Under the pieces are notes generated by a model, which saw only the letters and a list, made by a program, of their open reading frames with translations, did not search any database and had not been told where the DNA came from. This document shows positions 1 to 12,405 of a stretch of DNA of 64,000 bases, one piece after another (position 1 is the first letter of the stretch; each line of letters opens with the position of its first letter). Source of the DNA: Hevea brasiliensis (lineage: Eukaryota; Streptophyta; Magnoliopsida; Malpighiales; Euphorbiaceae); the NCBI RefSeq assembly GCF_030052815.1, contig NC_079503.1, positions 45,736,735 to 45,800,734 on the forward strand, written 5' to 3'. A program made the position numbers and the translations under genes.

Positions 1-3000
1 ACAATCCAAATAACACATAATTATTTAACAACTTTAATGTAAAACATAAATTTACAATCGCCAAAACCAAGAACAAAATATACATACAGTGAATATACAT
101 TACAAGATAAAATGCCACATGTGGTATACTCACTATACCCAAAAATCTCTCATGGCGATACTAGCAAATTTCTAGCCTCGCCCTGTCTGCTCTCTACTGC
201 GACAAGAATAAAGCTATCACGAGACAATGTCTCATGGTGCACAACATTTACCAAATACAAATTTTAAATCACAATTCATAAATCATATCAATAGTGGATA
301 CTTAAAACCATAGTTAAATTCAAGACAATAAATGTCAACAAGAATTTAAACTCCATTTGTTAATATCACAATAATTTTCAATAAGTCGATCATGGTTGAA
401 TTCAATAGACAAGATATGTCAATAAGAGTTTAAATCAATTTCACAATCTCACAATACATAATAACACAATTCGATCAAATAATCAAGAATACAAAGTGTT
501 GCCAATCTATAACACAATTTAGGCCATGACACAATTTTTTCCATATATGCCGTGTTGTACACCACGACAAGACATGCTCACCCCAATAATCGAAATCAAT
601 GAGGAGGAAGCTAGCTATATAATGAGAACTCATCCATACTCACCTCAGTGGGAAGTCAAAGAGGAGGAACATAATCATACTCACCCTGCACTAATAAGTC
701 AAAGAGGGAGGAATAATCACACTCACCCCATTAATGGAGGAGGACCATATTATCAGTGTCATGCCAATTGTGAGTCAAAACAATTCCAAACAATTTATTC
801 AAATGATCCGTAAGAATCCAATAAATTTCCAAAGTTATAATTTCAGTCACAAAATGTCAACACAATTCGTAATTCACTTCAATTTCCACAAAACCATTTA
901 CAAATGCTTTTCAATCAATAAGTATCCATCAAATACCATTCAAACAATTTTTCACAGTTTCAAACCATTCACAATGTTTTTCAATCAATAAGTGTCCACC
1001 AAACACATTTCCACAATTTAAAACAATGATATGCAAATAGTCAATATTTATTTCCATTGAAAATAATTCAAAAGAAACAGCTTGTTGTGCACAAACCTCC
1101 GATGACTGCCCTCGATCCGACTCGTGTTTCCTTCCCTTTTCCCGAGTCTTTGGTAATCGAGAAACACAATTTGAAGTGTTTCAAGACTAATTTAAACTGT
1201 CTCTATCGATGGTGTTTGGTAAATAATGCATGAACTCAATTATTCACTTAATCACCTAATATACCGACTCGCTATGCGTTTTAGGTATAGTAGGTTTTTG
1301 TGTCGTTAATATGTCACATTTGATAGGGTTTTAGGTTTGTTATGTTTTAACAAAGTCATTTCCTTGCTTAGTGCATTTTAATGCAAATTGCCGATTCCGA
1401 CACTGGTTTGACCTAACCGACGATCTAGTTCCTCGGTTTTCAGGTCTCGGTCGAAACTACAAACTTGTAGATTTAGGTCTTATGGACCGCGGTGCAAAAT
1501 TTCAGGTCAATCCGAGTTAAGTAGACCGAGTTATGGTCATTACACTCTTGCTGGTCAAATGGTACCATTTTAGGTCAATTTTAGGTCAAATTGGTCAATT
1601 CTGGTTCGGCCAGTTTTTGGACCCGAACTTGTGCAAGTTGTTTGACTTGCTTATGGTCATTTCTGGGCTTTGGTGTCTTCATAAGACTTGTAGGTATGGG
1701 TCTTAACTATTCTTGGTTAAAATTTCAGGTCAATTGGACCTGGTTTGAGTGAGTTATGGCCTAAACACTCACTGCTGCCCAATTGGTCATTTTTCAGGTC
1801 CTAATTGCACCTAATCCGAATTGGTCATTTTTTTAGGTCACCTTGCAAGCAGAATTTTGGCATGGTTTCTCAATGAAAGTTGGCACATTTTGTGCCTAGT
1901 TTCACCTCAAATTGGTCTCATACCGATTGGGGTTACACATTTAAGGTTATAGGCTAAAATGTGTACTGCCCTCAATATGCTTTTCACACCCCATTCAAAA
2001 CACATATTTGCCTTGCAAAGTTTACTTCCATACCCTACCAAATCAGTTTTGGTACATTACCAAAAGCACTTTCTACTTTACATTAACATTATTTTGGGCA
2101 GATTCCAATCAGCCTCAACACACCAATATCATTCACAATTACAATTTCTAAGTACTATTTCAAACACACCTAACCATTACAAATTTTACACACACTTTAC
2201 AAGATCAATCTACATACATATCATCAATCCTTCTAGGTTAATATTCTGCATACATTTCCTTCAATATATACCATTACTCAAGTGTCCCCAAGCTGCCACA
2301 AACCATTCTTCAACATCAAAGTGCCGTCCATTTTACAATTTCCCATCCAAGTGCATAAATCACCACATAAACATGAAATAATTCACTAGGTTACTAATTC
2401 ATCATGATCAACACCATTTCTCATCAATTATATGCACAAATATCTCATCAAAAACGTGACTCATGGCTGTCCAAAATGAAAACAACAATAACCCTTCAAA
2501 CTCAAAATTTTCTTTCACCAAACTAACACCCATAACATGAACATAAACTTTAACAAAGAAATTCTCAAAAATGCAAACTTACCTTTAATTGTAACTTGCT
2601 AAACCTTCATCAAACTTCTCAAAATTAGTATCAATATCTTCCTTGTGATGTGTAGACAAAGTTTAATGAAGAACACTAAGAGGTTGGAGTTGAAAATGGA
2701 GAGTTAAGAAAGCTTGCATGAAAAATGGCTATGGAGTTTCCTTCACTCTTCAATTCGGCAATTTGAATGCAAATGAGGAAGATGACTTATTCAGCTGCAT
2801 TTTAAGTGTACACATGTCCCACTATGTATTTAATTAATCCCCTTAGTGGTCCACTTAGTCACTTAATCATATAATAAAGTAATTATTCATTTATTCCACA
2901 TTTAACCCATAATTTCCACTATTTATTTTAGGTACCACCAATTTAATTTTTCATTTTATTTTCTAAGTGTAATACTATTTATTTTTAATGGACATTTAGG

Positions 3001-3452
3001 TCAAAAGACACTTCGATGTCAAATGACCATAATGCCCTGTTCGGGTGGCATTCTGATTTTTCAGTATTACTGGTTTTGTCTGCTTTTTCGATTTCTCACT
3101 TTTCTTTGTACTAATTATTTAATTTTTCTTTGATATTTCTAATGATATTTATTCTTCAACAAGGGTCTATTTATGTCCCAAAATGTTTTCCAGTGGTTCC
3201 ATGATCGCAGGCGATCAACGGTCCACGCCGTGACTTCCTCAAGATCACCCATCGTTAGGTTTCCTACTGCTTAACTTGATCACATTTCTTTGCAATCATT
3301 TTTCCTTTGTTTTTCTTGTACTTTCTTTTCTTTTATTTCATTATTTTATGTCTCCTCACTCTCATTGAAGTGTGGTTTTAGGCATCCTAGCTGTCCGGAC
3401 AACACTGGTCACTGGAGCAGCAGAACGCACTACCGAACTTAGGGGTGTTACA
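1..3452 (-). repeat. E1 Ty3/gypsy 3' LTR, cut by left window edge
   Basis: Long terminal repeat of a minus-strand gypsy element. On the minus strand it begins TGTAACACCCCT at 3452. Base 1 aligns to about base 6300 of the partner LTR, so roughly 385 bp lie outside the window. From about 1321 to 3000 the two copies are almost identical (I saw about three substitutions by eye), which implies a recent insertion. The TATA region looks degenerate (AAAATAAATAG on the minus strand near 2925). A perfect AG/GTAAGT splice-donor match lies at 2577-2584 on the minus strand. No convincing gene is present; a 140-codon plus-strand frame at 1959-2381 is low-complexity LTR sequence. Confidence 0.9.
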
Positions 3453-3490
3453 ATTCTCCCCCCCTTAAATAAATTTCGTCCACGAAATTT
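3453..3490 (-). promoter_or_regulatory. E1 polypurine tract with flanking palindrome
   Basis: Read on the minus strand, a run of seven G followed by AGAAT directly abuts the LTR start, as expected for the plus-strand primer of reverse transcription. Just upstream lies an inverted repeat, AAATTTCGT / ACGAAATTT with a 2-nt spacer (3471-3490). The same arrangement occurs in E9 at 56330-56372. Confidence 0.85.
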
Positions 3491-4559
3491 TACCCAGTAA
3501 TCATCTTACAATAGCCATACGTTTATTTTCTCCTTTCTATATGATCGTAAGACTTTTAACAATCTAATACAATGTTTACTTTGTTTGGATAACACCAATC
3601 TCCTCTTACTATTATGTTGTCTAATATTTCAGCTCACGTTCCTTCTTGAATGACCCTTGAGGTCATATTAGAATCATTCATCAGGCATTGGTCCTCTGAC
3701 CATTCTAGTCCATAGTCTTCCTCACATTCGGAATATTTCTTTGTTACATATGAATCAACTGTTCAAGTCTCTACTTCCATAACTCTTTTTATCTGTCAAT
3801 GTTCTATAACTTACTTCCTTTTGTACTGAACTATAACCTTTCGATATTTTAACTTTTGAGTTTTACATCCCTAAGTAGGATTTTCAAACTTATTTCTAAC
3901 AATTAAATTCTGTCCTGGCATAACTACGCCAAAACAGATGTCGTTGGCAACTATTCTCATCTAGGTGTACTATCGGTTAGTATGTAGCTCTACACAATAA
4001 TCTCAAGTTAGCATCAGAATCACTACAAGATAAACATCAAGAACATTGCATAGTTACTACGATACATCCCAATAGATCAAACTTTGTTATTTTTTATTCT
4101 TTTTGAATTCAATGATATTCGAATCTTATTCTGATTACAATATCCATTAGCAATTTCTAACAGTAACCTCCTTGCCCTTATCAAGAGCAATTCCATTACT
4201 GCATCTTACTTTTACGTCCTCTTGCCTTACATTAAGTAGGCTCACTAATTAGCTTTATAATTTATGGTGTGTTAGAAAATACTTTTCGCCGATAAACTCT
4301 TTCAAAACTAATTTCACTTATTATCACAATCCTTATCTTAAGGGCTAATCACTAATGCGTCAAAATTTATTCCTCTCAGAACGAATAACAACAGAACATA
4401 TAGTTCTAACACTAATGTAAAAATATGAAAATTCCAGTCAAACAATACATATATATATCTCGGTTGCTAATTGAGAAAGTACCAGAATGATGTTAAAAGT
4501 CTCAGTCTCTTTTCTGTCAGATAGCGTATACTCGTTGAAGCATCACCCTGCTTTGGCTG
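3491..4559 (-). other. E1 internal non-coding stretch where pol should be
   Basis: This lies between the gag remnant and the polypurine tract. I recognise no protease, RT, RNase H or integrase motif in any frame, so pol has been lost or replaced. The sequence is AT-rich, without repeats I could identify. E1 was therefore non-autonomous or was deleted after insertion. Confidence 0.6.
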
Positions 4560-5727
4560 ATTCACGTGAGTCGACTTCTAGGTGTACTACCCCTACCTCT
4601 ACCTTTGCCTCTACTAACGATGGTGAACTCTTTGGGGTAGAAACTTGGGTTGATCCCTTTGGTGTAGTAAATGATCCGAGCGACCTTGATTTACACAATC
4701 CTTAGCAAAATGACCAGTCTCTCCACAATTAAAGCATGCTCCTACGGCTCTATAACATACCCCACTATGTGGTTTACCACAAGTTTCACAAAGTCGATCT
4801 GACAGCGCATTTCTGGGTTTCTGTTGAGTTGGCTGATCGGATCGAGGTGGTTTCTGTCCAAAAGATCTATCTCTACCGGACTTCTTACTATCTCTGTCGT
4901 ATCCCCCAAAGTTTTTCCTCTTTCAAGTAGGACCAATAGAACTCTGGTCTGCTGACTTTCCCTCTTTTTCTGCCTTCTCTGATTTCTTTTTCTCAAGAGC
5001 CGCTTGATTCAATTCTTTCTAATTCTAGTGCTTGAGAAATAAGTTCAGAGAAGTCATTATGTTTGAATCCGACCACTTGTAACTGATACTAGGCTTCAAG
5101 CCGGTTTCAAACCTCTTACATCTCTCCCCTTGGTAGAAAGTAGACTTACTTCATAATGGATTAGGCGGGAGAAGTACCTATCATACTCAGCCACTGATCT
5201 GCCCCCCTGTTTCAGACTTAGGAATTCTTGCAGCTTCTGGTCTACATAAGCATCAGGGACATATTTTTGCCTGAATTCCCTGAGGAAGTCATTCCATGTT
5301 AGCACTGCAGGTTCTATCAGACTGTGGGGGATGGTTTTCCACTACCATAAGCATCCCCTGTAGCAAAGATACCGAGTACTCAAATCTAAGCTCCTCTGTG
5401 CAATGCGCTTTCTTGAATACCCTATCCATCCTCTCTAACCATTGTTCTCGCCTCTAGAGGATCTATCGTCCCCTTGAACTCTGTAGCCCCATACTTCATC
5501 AATTTGTCATATTGTCTAGCGTAAGATCGTGGTTGTACCACCGGTCCGTATTGGGACTTGAGTAGGCACATTACCATCCATTTGTTGGAACATTGCAATG
5601 CTCACGAGCGAATCGAGCAGAATCGCTGCAGTGGTGCTCTTGAACCATCGACATTATGTAGGCATGGGGCATCCCTTTGCACCTCAGCCTCAATAGATTG
5701 ATCGACTGAACGATCACCCTCTTCCAT
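4560..5727 (-). pseudogene. gag: E1 gag polyprotein remnant (Ty3/gypsy)
   Basis: The frame starts at an ATG at 5725-5727 on the minus strand with MEEGDRSV, matching the start of the E9 gag. Recognisable parts in order are a proline/glutamine-rich N-terminus with a premature stop, the retrotransposon gag domain around 5096-5305 (LTWNDFLREFRQKY, then a YDRYFSRLIHYE block), a charged linker, and a CCHC zinc knuckle (CFNCGETGHFAK) at about 4700-4740. Gag would package the RNA into a cytoplasmic particle. Several frameshifts and stops separate the pieces, so no full-length protein can be made. Compared with E9, the layout from gag start to knuckle is preserved but everything downstream is missing. 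Confidence 0.8.
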
Positions 5728-5895
5728 AGTCAACGCGAGGATTTTAGATCTCCTAAACCAATAACACAAGGAGATTTCCTCCCGTTAGTGCATATTTATA
5801 ATGTAATGTACTGTATGTATCAAACAATGATATTGAGCGGTTGTATGCTTGTGAAGAAAGAATATTCAAATGACAGAAAAGAATTTAAAAACTTT

Positions 5896-5906
5896 GCTCG
5901 ATACCA
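5896..5906 (-). promoter_or_regulatory. E1 primer-binding site (tRNA-iMet type, one base short)
   Basis: On the minus strand this reads TGGTATCGAGC. The usual plant initiator-Met primer site is TGGTATCAGAGC, so one A is missing. It lies 8 bp inside the LTR end, as in E9. Confidence 0.8.
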
Positions 5907-5914
5907 CTAAAACA

Positions 5915-8900
5915 TGTCACACCCTACCCTCTGTAAGGCATAACATGATCCCAGTAGTATACCTAATGAATTACCAACTCCGTCTCACGATAATCCATTA
6001 AATACACTACAAGGGATTTTAAAACTTTTCTTACTTCTTTTACAAAGTGGTGAGCACTATTTACAGTGTGAAAGACTTTGGTGAATCAAGTGAAACAACT
6101 AACTCATTTGATTTATTTGGAATATCTCAGAAAATTTTGGCAAGGTGCCATTTGTATTTTGGACAAAGCAGTTCTTTAGAAAACTGTAAAACGCACTTCA
6201 ATATATATTCAACTCTCAACTCCAACATTTTTATCAACACAACACATTTCTCAAGTCAAATCCACAGTGATTTTCAAAGACTAAGATACAAAGATATAAC
6301 ACAATTTTTACAAGCCAAATAACTCATAATTATTTTACAACTTTCTTCTTGTACAACTTAAATTTACAACTGCTCAAAACCAAGAACAAAATATACATAC
6401 AGTGAATATACATTACTGATTACAAAATGCCACATGTGGTATACTCATTATACCCAAAATCTCTCATTGGCGATACTAGCGACCTAACTGCTTTGCCTGT
6501 CTGTCTCTCTACTGCGGCAATAAAAGCTATCATTTGAGACAATGTCTCGATGGTGCACAACATTTACCAAATACAAATTTTAAATCACAATTCATAAATC
6601 ATATCAATAGTGGATACTTAAAACCATAGTTAAATTCAAGACAATAAATGTCAACAAGAATTTAAACTCCATTTGTTAATATCACAATAATTTTCAATAA
6701 GTCGATCATGGTTGAATTCAATAGATGGTATATGTCAAGAAGAGTTTAAATCAATTTCACAATCTCACAATACATAATAACACAATTCGATCAAATAATC
6801 AAGAATACAGTGTTGCCAATCTATAACACAATTTAGGCCATGACACAATTTTTCCATATATGCCGTGTAGTACACCACGACAAGACATGCTCACCCCAAT
6901 AATCGAAATCAATGAGGAGGAAGCTAGCTATATAATGAGAACTCATCCATACTCACCTCGGTGGGAAGTCAAAGAGGGAGGAACATAATCATACTCACCC
7001 GGACTAATAAGTCAAAGAGGGAGGAATAATCACACTCACCCCATTAATGGAGGAGGAACATATTATCGATGTCATGCCATTTGTGAGTCTTAACAATTCA
7101 AAAAAATTTATTCAAATGATCCGTATGACTCCAATATATTTCCAATGTTATATTTTCATTCACAAAATAGCAACACAATTCGTAATTCACTTCAATTTCC
7201 ACAAAACCATTTCTGATGCTTTTCAATCAATAAGTATCCATCAAATACCATTCAAACAATTTTTCACGATTTCAAACCATTCACAATGTTTTTCAATCAA
7301 TAAGTGTCCACCAAACACATTTCCACAATTTAAAACAATGATATGCAAATAGTCAATATTTATTTCCATTGAAAATAATTCAAAAGAAAGCAGTTGTTGT
7401 GCACAAACCTCGATGGTGTCCCACGATCTGGACTCGAGTGTTTCCTTCCCTTTTCTGAGTCTTTGGTAATCGAGAAACACAATTTGAAGTGTTTGATTAC
7501 TAATTTAAACTGTCTCTATCGATGGTGTTTGGTAAATAATGCATGAACTCAATTATTCACTTAATCACCTAATATACCGACCCTCGTTGCGTTTTAGGTA
7601 AATTAGGTTTTAGTGTCGTTAATATGTCACATTTGATAGGGTTTTAGGTTTGGTATGTTTTACCAAAGTCATTTCCTTGCTTAGTGCATTTTAATGCAAA
7701 TTCTTTGGATTAGGGACACTGGTTTGACCTAACCGGACGATCTAGTTCCTCGGTTTTCAGGTCTCGGTCGAAACTACAAACTTGTAGATTTAGGTCTTAT
7801 GGACCGCGGTGCAAAATTTCAGGTCAATCCGAGTTAAGTAGACCGAGTTATGGTCATTACACTCTTGCTGGTCAAATGGTACCATTTTAGGTCAATTTTA
7901 GGTCAAATTGGTCAATTCTGGTTCGGCCAGTTTTTGGACCCGAACTTGTGCAAGTTGTTTGACTTGCTTATGGTCATTTCTGGGCTTTGGTGTCTTCATA
8001 AGACTTGTAGGTATGGGTCTTAACTATTCTTGGTTAAAATTTCAGGTCAATTGGACCTGGTTTGAGTGAGTTATGGCCTAAACACTCACTGCTGCCCAAT
8101 TGGTCATTTTTCAGGTCCTAATTGCACCTAATCCGAATTGGTCATTTTTTTAGGTCACCTTGCAAGCAGAATTTTGGCATGGTTTCTCAATGAAAGTTGG
8201 CACATTTTATGCCTAGTTTCACCTCAAATTGGTCTCATACCAATTGGGGTTACACATTTAAGGTTATAGGCTAAAATGTGTACTGCCCTCAATATGCTTT
8301 TCACACCCCATTCAAAACACATATTTGCCTTGCAAAGTTTACTTCCATACCCTACCAAATCAGTTTTGGTACATTACCAAAAGCACTTTCTACTTTACAT
8401 TAACATTATTTTGGGCAGATTCCAATCAGCCTCAACACACCAATATCATTCACAATTACAATTTCTAAGTACTATTTCAAACACACCTAACCATTACAAA
8501 TTTTACACACACTTTACAAGATCAATCTACATACATATCATCAATCCTTCTAGGTTAATATTCTGCATACATTTCCTTCAATATATACCATTACTCAAGT
8601 GTCCCCAAGCTGCCACAAACCATTCTTCAACATCAAAGTGCCGTCCATTTTACAATTTCCCATCCAAGTGCATAAATCACCACATAAACATGAAATAATT
8701 CACTAGGTTACTAATTCATCATGATCAACACCATTTCTCATCAATTATATGCACAAATATCTCATCAAAAACGTGACTCATGGCTGTCCAAAATGAAAAC
8801 AACAATAACCCTTCAAACTCAAAATTTTCTTTCACCAAACTAACACCCATAACATGAACATAAACTTTAACAAAGAAATTCTCAAAAATGCAAACTTACC

Positions 8901-9777
8901 TTTAATTGTAACTTGCTAAACCTTCATCAAACTTCTCAAAATTAGTATCAATATCTTCCTTGTGATGTGTAGACAAAGTTTAATGAAGAACACTAAGAGG
9001 TTGGAGTTGAAAATGGAGAGTTAAGAAAGCTTGCATGAAAAATGGCTATGGAGTTTCCTTCACTCTTCAATTCGGCAATTTGAATGCAAATGAGGAAGAT
9101 GACTTATTCAGCTGCATTTTAAGTGTACACATGTCCCACCATGTATTTAATTAATCCCCTTAGTGGTCCACTTAGTCACTTAATCATATAATAAAGTAAT
9201 TATTCATTTATTCCACATTTAACCCATAATTTCCACTATTTATTTTAGGTACCACCAATTTAATTTTTCATTTTATTTTCTAAGTGTAATACTATTTATT
9301 TTTAATGGACATTTAGGTCAAAAGACACTTCGGGATGTCAAATGACCATAATGCCCCTGTTCGGGTGGCATTCCTGATTTTTCGGTATTACCGGGTTTTG
9401 TCTGTTTTTCGATTTCTCACTTTTCTTTGTACTAATTATTTAATTTTTCTTTGATATTTCTAATGATATTTATTCTTCAACAAGGGTCTATTTATGTCCC
9501 AAAAATGTTTTCCAGGTTCCCCATGATCCGAGGCAGTCCAACGGTCCACGCCGTGACTTCCCAAGTCTGATCACCCATCGTTAGGTTTCACTCGTTTAAC
9601 TTGATCACATTTCTTTGCAATCATTTTTCATTTGTTTTTCTTGTACTTTCTTTTCTTTTATTTCATTATTTTATGTCTCCTCACTCTCATTGAAGTGTGG
9701 TTCTAGGCATCCTAGCTGTCCGGACAACACTGGTCACTGGAGCAGCAGAACGCACTACCGAACTTATGGGTGTTACA
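5915..9777 (-). repeat. E1 Ty3/gypsy 5' LTR, complete
   Basis: A complete LTR of 3863 bp, TGTAACACC at 9777 to GGTGTGACA at 5915 read on the minus strand. The right flank is copia LTR sequence starting TTTGT (9778-9782), so E1 inserted into a copia LTR; the matching duplication should lie left of the window. The AG/GTAAGT donor recurs at 8894-8901, and the low-complexity 140-codon frame recurs at 8276-8698. Differences from the left copy cluster at GC-rich spots (6460-6560, 7405-7450, 9330-9600). Confidence 0.93.
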
Positions 9778-11617
9778 TTTGTTCCCAAGTTATTTATATG
9801 AGATATAAATAAGATGGAATGGTGAGTCTCATGCCATATGACAAACATGATAGGCACTTATAAATGATAAGTAGGCCGAACCAGTGACACTTATGACAAG
9901 CACATGGAGTTTACTCTTGTCAATGTTTTGTCATAAATCATATCAGTGCATATAATCTTTAGACCTGAGATAGCACAGTTATCTTGTATATAGGTAGTTT
10001 GAGTTTGATACTGCTTTCATACTTGTACTGTGTATGGGTATATGGGCATGTGTTGGCTCCTACTAGTTATATATGGAGGTAGGTGTTGATCAAGATGGAA
10101 TCTGTTCCTCTAAGTAAATAGAGATAAAATCCTATGTTCATTTAATTGTTCTTGATGTTTCAAGTTCTGGCAGAGACAGATAGATTTATTGAGAAAAGAG
10201 TTTACGATGAGAAAATCTTTTAATCAAGAACTGGAATTAAAAGAGAACATAATATTCATAGCAAATGGAGTTTGACATAAACCATGACTCGGCTTGAGTT
10301 GGGATTTTATGTAGAGAGATTCTAGTGCATGGTAACATATGATTATAGGTTCATTTAAGATAAATCTTATTACTAATTGGGTGGCCATGGCATGCTATGC
10401 TAGGTGTTAACCATGGTCTATGAGGTTTATAAAATGATTTAGAGAAATCATTTAAGGTAAGAAAGAGTTCTGATGATATTAAGAGTTGATATTATGTCTC
10501 ATTGCCAATTAGTGATGAGCCTAGTAAGTCACACATATACACAAGTTATCACCTATTTAAAAATGATTTAATTAATTAATTAAAGAGTTTAATTGATTAA
10601 TTAAATAGATTTGGTTTGCAATTAAATTGCAAAGTCCCTAGCATGACTTGAAACCAAATCTAGATTATTGGATGTGTAGTATAAATTAAATTTATATTTA
10701 AAGTGTTTAAATATGAATTTAATTGATGAGAAATTAATTAATAGAGATTAATTAATTAATTTATATTTGATATAAATTAATTAGAAGAAGAAAATAATTG
10801 TTTTGGGTTAAGAACTCAAAATTAAGACACAGGGGCATTTTGGTCATTTCACAGTGTGACACGTGGCACCATGAGATGGTGACACATGGGATTACACATA
10901 AGCTTGCCAAATGTTTTTTAATCATGTAAGATGATTAAAATCAAGATTAAATATAGGTTTGACACTTGGCACAATGTGATTGGGTCACTTAAACGTAGAG
11001 CTAATCAAAGGGTGACATGTGGCAAGGGTTTAATGTGTTAACCTAGCTATTTAAGTGTTGTTATGAGAAAATAAAACACAACCAGCAGCCACACTCCTTT
11101 GTCACGCCACTTTGAGGGTTTTCTTCTCTTCTTCTTCATCTCTCATCAATTCAGAGAGATTAGCCATCAATCTCTTGAATTAAGAACACTAGAAATTGTT
11201 TCTAGTGTCCTGTTTACATCTTTAATCTCTTAAAAGGCATAACTTGATTTTCTAATTAATAGAAAAAGCTTTAGAAGCTGTTCAAGGGCTGCCATAGGTG
11301 TTCTTGGTGTGGACAAGCTAGAGGGACAATATCTGGTGTCCTGAAGACGAATCTCAAAGGCACAGACACGCTGCAGCACATCAAGAGGTTAGTGTAATCG
11401 TTCTTGATTTAATTTAGGGTTCTAAAATTAATCTGATTAATTTTAAAATCTTAAATGGCAAATACAGATCTAAAAACATATTAAAAGAGTTTTAATATGT
11501 TGTTTATCATTGAAATCAAATAGATAAAAATAAATCTTGCATGATGCATGTGACCCTAGGTGAAAATTTTTGAATTCAATGGTATAAACTTGTGTTTTTC
11601 ACGCTTCCGTTCCTTCA
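9778..11617 (+). repeat. E2 Ty1/copia LTR(+), lacking its first ~265 bp
   Basis: Collinear with the complete copia LTR at 43733-45787 from about its base 265 to its CA end (CCTTCA at 11612-11617). The missing start should lie left of E1, which interrupts it. A TATA-like CTATTTAAG lies near 11048. The last 350 bp match the inverted LTR at 12406-14149 more closely than the other copia LTRs here, so these two look like a pair from one element. Confidence 0.9.
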
Positions 11618-12405
11618 AATAATACATGCCCAAAATAAATCAAAATAAATAAATTAATTTACAATCCCAAAGAAATATAAAAGAAATAAATCTAATCACA
11701 TTGGTCTTTTATAGTCCATGATCATCCATCATGCATATCACTATTTAACAATTAAATAAAACATACATACTTAAATTAAATTTAATATCTCATATTCAAC
11801 TTAAAAATCTAGATTTGAATATGATTCAAATAAATTTAAAAATTTAGATTTGAATCTCATTCAAATAAATCTAAAAATTCAGATTTGAATCACATTCAAA
11901 CAACTTTAAAAATTCAGATTTGAATCCTATTCAAACATTTTTTAAAAAATCAGATTTGAATCACATTCAAACATTTTTAAAAAAATCATATCTGAATTTT
12001 ATTCATTCAATTTTAAAAAATTAGATTTAAATATGATTCAAACAACTTTAAAAATTCAGATTTGAATCACATTCAAACAACTTTTAAAATTCAAATTTGA
12101 ATCACATTCAAACAATTTTTAAAATTCTGATTTGAATCATAATTTAGTTGTGTGATAAAAATTCTAATTAAACAATTTAATTAGACATAAAATGGATCTT
12201 AGATCATACAACAATTGCACATTCACCATCCATTTACCTTTGCACACCATTGTGGTGCATCAACCATGCGCACCATGGTGTTCATCATTTGTGCCGCCAC
12301 CTTGGCTTTGCAACCAGTAATGAACTTTTGATCTCATGATCAAACACACAATTAAATCATATAAACATCAATCTAAATGGCAAATATAGTGGCTCTGATA
12401 TGAAT
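11618..12405 (-). mobile_element. Copia 5' leader in inverted orientation
   Basis: The reverse complement of the copia leader seen at 45788-46577 of E7. It starts immediately after the CA terminus of the plus-strand LTR and ends at the minus-strand LTR. It carries the palindromic minisatellite (about 11800-12140) and a mutated primer site at 12391-12402 (GGCTCTGATATG on the plus strand). No coding sequence is expected here. Confidence 0.88.
11800..12140 (-). repeat. AT-rich minisatellite, ~10 units of 36-38 bp (inverted copy)
   Basis: Tandem degenerate units built around AGATTTGAATCACATTCAAA, each separated by an A/T tract. Most units contain a TTTGAAT/ATTCAAA-type inverted repeat around a 3-nt spacer. 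This is the inverted counterpart of the array at 46056-46398. Confidence 0.85.

Noticed and set aside
1959..2381. 140-codon plus-strand open frame, repeated identically at 8276-8698
   Set aside because: It lies antisense in the two E1 LTRs, has low-complexity Asn/His/Ile-rich composition and no recognisable domain. Identity between copies follows from recent LTR duplication, not selection.
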